In this document: one piece after another, positions 24,596 through 30,951 of the stretch
Position numbering within the stretch: position 1 is the first letter of the stretch
How the letters are laid out: each line of letters opens with the position of its first letter
NCBI GenBank assembly: GCA_049325415.1
Contig: JBMOLL010000113.1
Location: 1-39,839 of the forward strand
Reading direction: 5' to 3'
Length of the DNA stretch: 39,839 bases
Source: JBMOLL01 sp049325415
GTDB lineage: Bacteria > Bacteroidota > Bacteroidia > Bacteroidales > GCA-2748055
Made by a program: the position numbers and the translations under genes
The notes under the pieces: generated by a model
Seen by the model: only the letters and a program-made list of their open reading frames with translations
Told to the model about the DNA's origin: nothing
The model's database searches: none

Positions 24596-25906
24596 TCAGG
24601 ATTTGATCCTTTGCTGGCGGGCGACCATATTCCGCACCGGATTGAAGATCCGTTGAAGCAGCCGCATATTATCGGTCATGATCTCGGCTTCCCCCTGCAT
24701 ATTCTGACTGAAGGCAATATCAATCCCATAAAAGGTTTTAAGCCCTTCAGGCAGCGAAATCTCCACCGTATAGTTATTATCGTCAGGCACTTTCGACACG
24801 TTCTGTACGACGCCCTCCACCATTCCGTATTTCAGATAGGGATAGTTTTCGAAGCGGATATTCACCTGCTGTCCCTCGTGAACCTCACCGGCGCCCCTTA
24901 CCGGCAGCTTGACTTTTCCGATGATAGTGCCGGCCTCATCAGGGACCACGGTCATAACCGTCTCACCCTGTCTGACATTCTGGTTCTCACTCCAGTAGCT
25001 GTTAAAGGAAATGGTCCCTTTCACCGGACTCACCAGCATATAGGTCTGTTCCCATTCCCCCAGGGAGGCTTTAAGGCGGTTTAGTGACTCTTCCGTAAGG
25101 ATTTTCAGTCGTTCCAGCTCCTCCTGCTTTTTCAGTTCGAGTTCCTGTACCTGGGCTTCCAGCCTGGAAAGGGTAATATCATTTTCCGCTTTGCGGGTCA
25201 GCACTTCCTGAAGATTGTTCTTACTGTTCAGCATAGTCGATCTGGAGGTCTCAAGCACCGAGGCCGATACCACCTTCTGCTGGAACAGTGCCGAGTCGCG
25301 CAGGAACTGCCGCCGGGCAAGCTGGTATTCCTCATTGAGGGTACTACGCTGGATCTCCAGTGAACCCGTATAGTTTTTTTGTTTCTGAACCTCATTCCGT
25401 ACCGAGGTGATCTTCTGGTTATGGTAATCCAGGTCGATAAAGGCCAGCAGATCGCGGTAGCTTTTCCGGTAAGCAGCATAAAATGGTTGTACCGGACCCA
25501 GTGCCGAATGTTCGAAACTGCTCAGGGAAAACAGGGTGTCCGGGTTTTCAGCCATCGCTTTCAGCTGGTACTTCAGGTCGATCATACTCACAAAATCGGC
25601 AGGATTTTCCAGCACAGCGAGCACCTCCCCTTCCCTGACAACCTGGTTATCAGTGACAAGCAGGGCAATAATCTTACCGGAGGTCCTGGCTTCAAGTGAA
25701 ACCGGTGGGTTGACCGAGGTGATCACCACCGTGGCCTTTCTCACATCGGGATAGCGAAAAAACCAGGCGCCGAGAATCAGCAGTCCAATGACCAGGGTAA
25801 ACAACAGGGTCCCGTTGCGGGTAACCCAGCCCGGCACACGGCCGAGAATATCGCCCACTTCCTGGCTGCGAAGCTCAATCCGGTTTGGATCTGAATAATC
25901 TGGCAT
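24596..25906 (-). CDS. HlyD-type secretion adaptor (bacteriocin/T1SS style)
   Basis: This 436-residue protein has a short cytoplasmic tail, one transmembrane helix at about 34-50 (LLFTLVIGLLILGAWFF), the first lipoyl half near 70-98 (SLEARTSGKIIALLVTDNQVVREGE), and a long coiled coil at about 130-290. The second lipoyl half, MLVSPVKGTISFNSYWSENQNVRQGE, is followed by a barrel domain. The cytoplasmic N-terminus and long coiled coil resemble adaptors of peptidase-containing (SunT/PCAT) bacteriocin exporters rather than the MacA type encoded just downstream. No such ABC transporter, peptide precursor with a GG leader, or maturase is visible nearby. A 195-bp gap separates it from the second adaptor. 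Upstream lies the 26-kb repeat island. Confidence 0.88.
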   Translation of the reverse strand: MPDYSDPNRIELRSQEVGDILGRVPGWVTRNGTLLFTLVIGLLILGAWFFRYPDVRKATVVITSVNPPVSLEARTSGKIIALLVTDNQVVREGEVLAVLENPADFVSMIDLKYQLKAMAENPDTLFSLSSFEHSALGPVQPFYAAYRKSYRDLLAFIDLDYHNQKITSVRNEVQKQKNYTGSLEIQRSTLNEEYQLARRQFLRDSALFQQKVVSASVLETSRSTMLNSKNNLQEVLTRKAENDITLSRLEAQVQELELKKQEELERLKILTEESLNRLKASLGEWEQTYMLVSPVKGTISFNSYWSENQNVRQGETVMTVVPDEAGTIIGKVKLPVRGAGEVHEGQQVNIRFENYPYLKYGMVEGVVQNVSKVPDDNNYTVEISLPEGLKTFYGIDIAFSQNMQGEAEIMTDNMRLLQRIFNPVRNMVARQQRIKS

Positions 25907-26046
25907 GGTAAAGTGTTCTACTGAGCGAATATAAGAAAAAAAGGATCATAATGGGATGGGAGGAGGAAGAAAGTGGAGAGGGACGCTCAACTGTGGGAGG
26001 GGGTTCGGAGGGGTGAGGGAGGGAGGGGTGAGGAGTGGGGAGTGGC

Positions 26047-26193
26047 GGGTTACGGGTTACGGGTTACGGGTTACGGGTTACGGGGGAAGCGGGAAGCGGG
26101 ACGCGGGACGCGAGACGCGAGACGCGAGACGCGAGACGCGAGACGCGAGACGCGGGGTGAGTGACGAGTGATGAGTGACGAGTGATGAGTGAC
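26047..26193. repeat. Composite heptamer array: GGGTTAC x5, GGGAAGC, GGGACGC, GAGACGC x6, then GTGACGA/GTGATGA
   Basis: Five GGGTTAC units (26047-26081) run into two GGGAAGC units, two GGGACGC units and six GAGACGC units (to 26153), then into GTGACGA and GTGATGA units (to about 26190). Two extra G residues interrupt the phase once at 26082-26083. The unit changes stepwise by one or two bases while the period stays 7. The preceding 25930-26046 is G- and A-rich with GGGAGGGGTGAGGAGTGGGGA-like degenerate copies. Together with the next three entries this fills the gap between the second HlyD gene and gyrB; I see no gene here. Confidence 0.93.
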
Positions 26194-26270
26194 GGGGGAG
26201 TTTAACTAAGGTGCAATACTTTGAGCCTTTGCGCCTTAGCGCCTTAGCGATAATCCTTTGTGTCTTTTTT
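26194..26270. repeat. Dispersed 80-bp intergenic module, copy 2
   Basis: This copy is closely related to the one at 3258-3335. Both start with GGGGnAGTTTA, share CAATACTTTGAGCCTTTG, continue with CTTAGCGCC, and end with TTTGTGTCTTTTTT. It lies between heptamer arrays on both sides, in the same orientation and with the same module order as the 3.1-kb island. Confidence 0.85.
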
Positions 26271-26272
26271 AC

Positions 26273-26335
26273 GAGACGGGAGACGGGAGACACGAAACGA
26301 GAGACGGGAGACACGAAACGCGAAATGCGAGACGG
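26273..26335. repeat. GAGACGG/GAGACAC/GAAACGC heptamer array (9 units)
   Basis: Nine consecutive 7-bp units can be read: GAGACGG, GAGACGG, GAGACAC, GAAACGA, GAGACGG, GAGACAC, GAAACGC, GAAATGC, GAGACGG. The array joins module copies 2 and 3 and is related to the GAGACGC units at 26112-26153. Confidence 0.9.
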
Positions 26336-26411
26336 GGAAGTTTGCCTTATGTGGGATGTTTCGCGCCTTTGAGTCTTAGCGCCTTAGCGTTATTCCTTTG
26401 CGCCTTCTTTG
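26334..26411. repeat. Dispersed 80-bp intergenic module, copy 3
   Basis: This is a more diverged copy, with GGGGAAGTTTGCC at the start, GCGCCTTTGAGTCTTAGCGCC in the middle and CCTTTGCGCCTTCTTTG at the end. The segment 26412-26488, up to the gyrB stop codon, shows no further repeat or gene. Confidence 0.75.
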
Positions 26412-26488
26412 CCTTCCCGGACAAAGGAGCACAGCAAAGCACCCTTAAACCCTCAATCCTCTCATCTATCCTTACACCCCACCCGGCC

Positions 26489-28513
26489 CTATGCGTCGAT
26501 TTTGGCGTATTTGGCGTGTTTCTCGATGAATTCCCGTCTTGGTGGCACCTCATCACCCATGAGCATGGAAAAGATCCTGTCGGCTTCCGCAGCGCTTTCT
26601 ATCGTCACCTGCCGGAGCGTCCTGTTCTCGGGATTCATGGTGGTGTCCCACAGCTGTTCGGCGTTCATTTCACCAAGACCTTTGTAGCGCTGGATATGAA
26701 CCGAACCGTCCTTACCCCGTCCCAGTTCCTCAACGAAAGCTTCACGCTGTTCTTCTGTCCAGCAATACTTTTCGCTTTTGCCTTTTTTGACCAGGTAGAG
26801 CGGCGGGGTGGCGATATACAGGTGTCCTTTCATGATCAGGTCGTTCATGTACCTGAAAAAGAAGGTCATGATCAGTGTGGCGATATGTGAACCATCGACG
26901 TCGGCATCGGTCATGATAATGATCTTATGGTACCTCAGTCCTTCCAGGTTCAGGGCCTTGCTGTCTTCTTCGGTTCCGATGCGGACACCGAGGGCAGTAA
27001 AGATATTTTTGATCTCTTCATTTTCGAAGATCTTGTGGGCCATGGCTTTTTCCACATTCAGGATCTTACCGCGCAGGGGCATAATGGCCTGAAAATTCCG
27101 GTCCCGGCCCTGTTTGGCTGTACCACCTGCCGAATCTCCCTCAACCAGGTAGATCTCGGTGAGTGCGGGATCCTTTTCCGAGCAGTCGGCCAGTTTACCC
27201 GGCAGACCGGCACCGGAGAGCACGTTTTTACGCTGGACCAGTTCACGGGCCTTGCGTGCGGCATGGCGTGCCTGTGCAGCAAGGATCACCTTTGACACGA
27301 TGGCCCTTGCATCCTTGGGATGTTCTTCGAGGTAGTTGGCCAGTTCAGCGCTGACAGCGGTATCGACCACACCCATAATATCGGAGTTTCCGAGCTTGGT
27401 CTTGGTCTGACCTTCGAACTGCGGCTCGGCCACTTTAACCGAGATGATCGCGGTAAGACCTTCGCGGAAATCGTCGCCGTTGATATCGAACTTAAGCTTG
27501 GTCAGCATCCCCGATTTCTCCGCATAGGTTTTCAGGGTGCGGGTAAGACCGCGGCGAAAACCCGAAAGATGCGTTCCACCTTCGATGGTATTGATATTAT
27601 TCACATAGGAATGTACATTTTCCGAGAAGGAAGTATTGTACTGCAGGGCAATCTCCACCGGTACGTCACTGCGAACCGTATCGATATAAATGATTTCATC
27701 GATGAGTTTTTCCCTGTTGGCATCCAGAAATCCGACAAACTCCTTGAGGCCTTCATCGGAATAGAAATGCTCGGACACATATTTTTCTCCGGCAGAATCG
27801 GCCGAATGGCCGTTCCCGTTTCCGTTTCCGTTCCCGTTTTCATCCAGTTCACGCTTATCCGTGATATACAAATGAATACCCTTGTTCAGAAAGGCCAGTT
27901 CACGAAGCCGTGAGCTCAGGATCTCATAATTGTACTCGGTGACGGTAAAAATGGTATCGTCGGGTAAAAATGTAATGATCGTACCGGTTTTCTCGGTGGT
28001 CCCCGCTTCCTCAACCGGAGATACGGGTTTCCCTTTCGAATATTCCTGACGGTAGACCTTTCCGTTGCGGTGCACCTCGGCAACCAGTTTTGTGGAGAGG
28101 GCATTCACGCAGGAGACCCCCACCCCGTGCAAACCTCCGGAAACCTTATAGGAATCCTTGTCAAACTTACCACCGGCATGCAACACCGTCATAACCACCT
28201 CAAGGGCCGATTTTTTCTCCTTCTCATGAAAATCAACAGGGATGCCCCTTCCGTCGTCGATAACGCGTATGGAATTATCCTCGTTAATCTCTACGTAAAT
28301 ATTTTTGCAATGACCGGCAAGCGCCTCATCAATGGAGTTATCAACCACCTCGTATACCAGGTGATGCAGACCTTTCACGCTGATGTCGCCAATGTACATG
28401 GCCGGACGTTTCCTTACGGCCTCAAGCCCTTCAAGTACCTGTATACTGTCGGCAGAATATCCGCCCTGCGCTTTCGCCTGCTCATTTAAATTCTTCAGTT
28501 CCTCGTTGCTCAT
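26489..28513 (-). CDS. gyrB: DNA gyrase subunit B
   Basis: This 674-residue GyrB is the ATPase subunit of gyrase, which introduces negative supercoils. GHKL motifs are YEVVDNSIDEALAG, DDGRGIPV and GGLHGVGVSCVNALS. The TOPRIM domain carries YLVEGDSAGGTAKQGRD and MTDADVDGSHI, and the C-terminal RYKGLGEMNAEQLWDTT block is intact. I chose the ATG at 28513 (MSNEELKNLNEQ); the frame also opens at a TTG 6 bp earlier. The transducer region carries an Asn-Gly run (ENGNGNGNGNGH) encoded by five hexamers (27811-27840), in a surface-loop position. The gene stands alone, away from gyrA or dnaA in this window. Confidence 0.97.
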   Translation of the reverse strand: MSNEELKNLNEQAKAQGGYSADSIQVLEGLEAVRKRPAMYIGDISVKGLHHLVYEVVDNSIDEALAGHCKNIYVEINEDNSIRVIDDGRGIPVDFHEKEKKSALEVVMTVLHAGGKFDKDSYKVSGGLHGVGVSCVNALSTKLVAEVHRNGKVYRQEYSKGKPVSPVEEAGTTEKTGTIITFLPDDTIFTVTEYNYEILSSRLRELAFLNKGIHLYITDKRELDENGNGNGNGNGHSADSAGEKYVSEHFYSDEGLKEFVGFLDANREKLIDEIIYIDTVRSDVPVEIALQYNTSFSENVHSYVNNINTIEGGTHLSGFRRGLTRTLKTYAEKSGMLTKLKFDINGDDFREGLTAIISVKVAEPQFEGQTKTKLGNSDIMGVVDTAVSAELANYLEEHPKDARAIVSKVILAAQARHAARKARELVQRKNVLSGAGLPGKLADCSEKDPALTEIYLVEGDSAGGTAKQGRDRNFQAIMPLRGKILNVEKAMAHKIFENEEIKNIFTALGVRIGTEEDSKALNLEGLRYHKIIIMTDADVDGSHIATLIMTFFFRYMNDLIMKGHLYIATPPLYLVKKGKSEKYCWTEEQREAFVEELGRGKDGSVHIQRYKGLGEMNAEQLWDTTMNPENRTLRQVTIESAAEADRIFSMLMGDEVPPRREFIEKHAKYAKIDA

Positions 28514-28949
28514 ATTCAATCATATTAATGGCTAAAAAAGCATGAAATCCTGCTTTTCTTTAACAATTCAGTGTATGGTTTTATGAAAAAAAATTACCCC
28601 GCCAGGTTTTTAATCCCTTATCCGGATATGAACCCGGCCGGGAAGGAGGTAAATCATTTAAAAATACAAAAGTTAAATTACTGAAATATAATAACTTACA
28701 AATCACTTTTCAAACCCCGAATGTTACGCTCAAAGATAGTAAAAAAGCCCGTAAAATGGTTATTTTTCCTCTTTATTATACCCGATAAGTTATCAACATG
28801 AAAGCGGGGATATAAACCGCTTTTCCGGTTCCTTACAGTCCCTGTCCGGAAAGACTTCGGCAATGACCGGCAAACAGCAGAAAATCCTTGATAAAATATT
28901 AAAAACCAATATTCTGATTAATTTTACTTACCGAACAAAACTTCCGGAA
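28514..28949 (-). promoter_or_regulatory. Divergent intergenic region with candidate gyrB promoter
   Basis: This AT-rich 436-bp gap lies between gyrB and the T9SS protein gene. On the minus strand, TATCTTTG (complement of 28731-28738) matches TAnnTTTG exactly, giving a leader of about 210 nt for gyrB, but no TTG partner was found at -33. One TTATCAACA (28790-28798) resembles a DnaA box with one mismatch. No gene, repeat or terminator is evident. Confidence 0.35.
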
Positions 28950-30944
28950 ATGAAAAACAAAATAACAGCACTGTTTATCCTGGTGGCTTTGCCATTTTCT
29001 CTCCTGCAAGGTCAGGGTGTGAGTTCCGACACGGCACACTACCTGTCGGGAGGAAGCTGGGATGATCACAGCCTGTGGGGTTTCTCTGCAGGCAGCGGTG
29101 CCTCTGGCAATGCCGATAACTACAGCGGACTCAACGGCGACGGAATCTCCCTCAGCTATACTTTTCCCTCTGGCGGAGGATGGGTGAACCTCGAAAAGAG
29201 CCTGGGGGCCTACAGCACGGCTGATCCCATCGTATTTTTCATCTATTCCGCCACCGATCTGAATTACCTGGAGCTGAAGTTCACCGACAGTGACGGCTCT
29301 GTCTTCGGAATCAAAAAAGCCCTGAGCAATTATTATAACGGATGGACGCATATCTGTATCTACCTGGATAATACAGAATACTGGTGGGGCGGGAACACGT
29401 CGTTCGGAACACCGTCGAAATTTTCCGTGGCCCTGTCGGGAACGGCAGAGGGAAGCGGTGCGGTGATCCTCGATGAGACCGGGATTGGAAAAGCGGGACT
29501 TCCCACCACCTTCCTTTCCACGATCGACCCCAATGCCCTGCTTCCGGGCACCGGTTTTCTTCAGCGCCGCGATGAAGCGCTCACCCCTCCCGATCCGCTT
29601 GTGCTGGAATACCTGAAAGTCCTCCAGGACGAATCTTCACCCGCCGGCCAGCTCCTTCCCTCTTTAAAGGGTGGCACGGAGGCCCAGACCTTCAACAACT
29701 CACTCGGCGCCCTGGCCTTCATTGTAAGCGGGGAAAGGGAAAGAGCGGAGAGGATCCTGGATTTCTATCAGAGTGCAACCGACAGTGCCAACACTGACCT
29801 CAAAAAACAAAACTTCTTTTACAATGGGGAGGCACGTGGTTTTTACCAGCAGTTTATCCTGTCGACCGGTCGCGACGGCGGCAGTGCCGACCGCTGGATC
29901 GGGGATATGGCCTGGCTGCTCATCGCGGCAAAAAATTATGAAGCCGCTTTCTCTTCCGACCGATACGACTACCTTATTACCCTGATATACGACCTGTTCA
30001 TCGCTTATTACAAACCGGCAGTAAGTGGCGGCTATATTCAGAGCGGCTGGCGAAAGGGCGACAGTTACCTGCATGAAACAAGCGGGCATCACGAAGGGAA
30101 CATCGACTGTTATGTGGTTATGAAGCTCTGTGGCGACGACTACCTGGCGAATAAAATCAAAACCTGGGTCGACAGTGAGCTCAGCGGGCGCAGCAGCCTG
30201 CCGCTCGACCTGTATACCTGGCGGGTACTGGCTTTCGGGGCTACCGATCCGTCCTACCCTCCCCTGCTCAATATCCCGGAATATGATTTCCGCTACCGGA
30301 AGATCCTCAACGTGAACGGGGAGGAGGTGATGGGCATGTTCAGCAATCCCGACATTGAGGTCAATAATTTCTGGAACGATGGCACCGGCCACATTTCCTG
30401 TGCCTTCCAGGCTTTCGGCGATGTGCAGCGCGGCTATTTCTACGCCAACCAGATGGATAAACTGCTTATCGAAGAGACCGTCGGCACCACCCTCACCCGC
30501 ACCGTCCCTTATACCCTGAACCACGCAGGCGGGTACGAATGGGCAGATACTTCCGCAGGCTTTGTATCCTGTGCCGCCTGGTACCTCCTGGCAAAAAACG
30601 GCTGCAATCCGTTTATGTCCGGCAGTTTCACCGAAAAGGACTACACCTACCGTCAGTCGGAAACGGCATTTCCCGAACTTCGTATCTGGCCCAATCCGTT
30701 CGGTGGAGAATTAAACATCAGTTACCGGCTTCCTTCGCCGGGGAGGGTAAGGATCAGCCTGGAAGATACAGCCGGCAGGACTGTAGGGTTGCTCAGTGAT
30801 ATGATGATGAGCGGAGGAGGCCACACCTCGTTATTCAGGCCCGGATCTTCACAAGGTGCGGCCCTGTCGCCCGGCCTGTACCTGCTCAGGCTTGAGACTG
30901 ACGATGAGGTGAGGGTGAGTCCGGTGATCCACCTGGCGGAGTAG
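28950..30944 (+). CDS. T9SS-exported glycosidase-like protein with N-terminal carbohydrate-binding-like domain
   Basis: The protein has 664 residues. A signal peptide (MKNKITALFILVALPFSLLQGQG) is followed by a beta-sandwich resembling CIA30/CBM11-type modules at about 25-195 (LNYLELKFTDSDGSVFG, WTHICIYLD). Next is a helical region at about 210-570 with an alpha/alpha-toroid pattern (DRWIGDMAWLLIAAKNYE, GNIDCYVVMKLCGDDYL, NFWNDGTGHISCAFQAFG). The C-terminus (574-664) is a type A sorting domain: IWPNPFGGELNISYRLP, ending GLYLLRLE. That domain directs secretion through the type IX system and surface attachment. I do not recognise a named glycosidase family; Asp and Glu candidates lie in the helical part. 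I chose the ATG at 28950 because the signal peptide starts there. It is convergent with the next hydrolase, with a 7-bp gap. Confidence 0.8.
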   Translation: MKNKITALFILVALPFSLLQGQGVSSDTAHYLSGGSWDDHSLWGFSAGSGASGNADNYSGLNGDGISLSYTFPSGGGWVNLEKSLGAYSTADPIVFFIYSATDLNYLELKFTDSDGSVFGIKKALSNYYNGWTHICIYLDNTEYWWGGNTSFGTPSKFSVALSGTAEGSGAVILDETGIGKAGLPTTFLSTIDPNALLPGTGFLQRRDEALTPPDPLVLEYLKVLQDESSPAGQLLPSLKGGTEAQTFNNSLGALAFIVSGERERAERILDFYQSATDSANTDLKKQNFFYNGEARGFYQQFILSTGRDGGSADRWIGDMAWLLIAAKNYEAAFSSDRYDYLITLIYDLFIAYYKPAVSGGYIQSGWRKGDSYLHETSGHHEGNIDCYVVMKLCGDDYLANKIKTWVDSELSGRSSLPLDLYTWRVLAFGATDPSYPPLLNIPEYDFRYRKILNVNGEEVMGMFSNPDIEVNNFWNDGTGHISCAFQAFGDVQRGYFYANQMDKLLIEETVGTTLTRTVPYTLNHAGGYEWADTSAGFVSCAAWYLLAKNGCNPFMSGSFTEKDYTYRQSETAFPELRIWPNPFGGELNISYRLPSPGRVRISLEDTAGRTVGLLSDMMMSGGGHTSLFRPGSSQGAALSPGLYLLRLETDDEVRVSPVIHLAE

Positions 30945-30951
30945 GCCCGGA

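Noticed and set aside
28790..28798. DnaA box and replication origin next to gyrB
   Set aside because: There is a single TTATCAACA with one mismatch, no cluster of boxes, and no dnaA or dnaN nearby.
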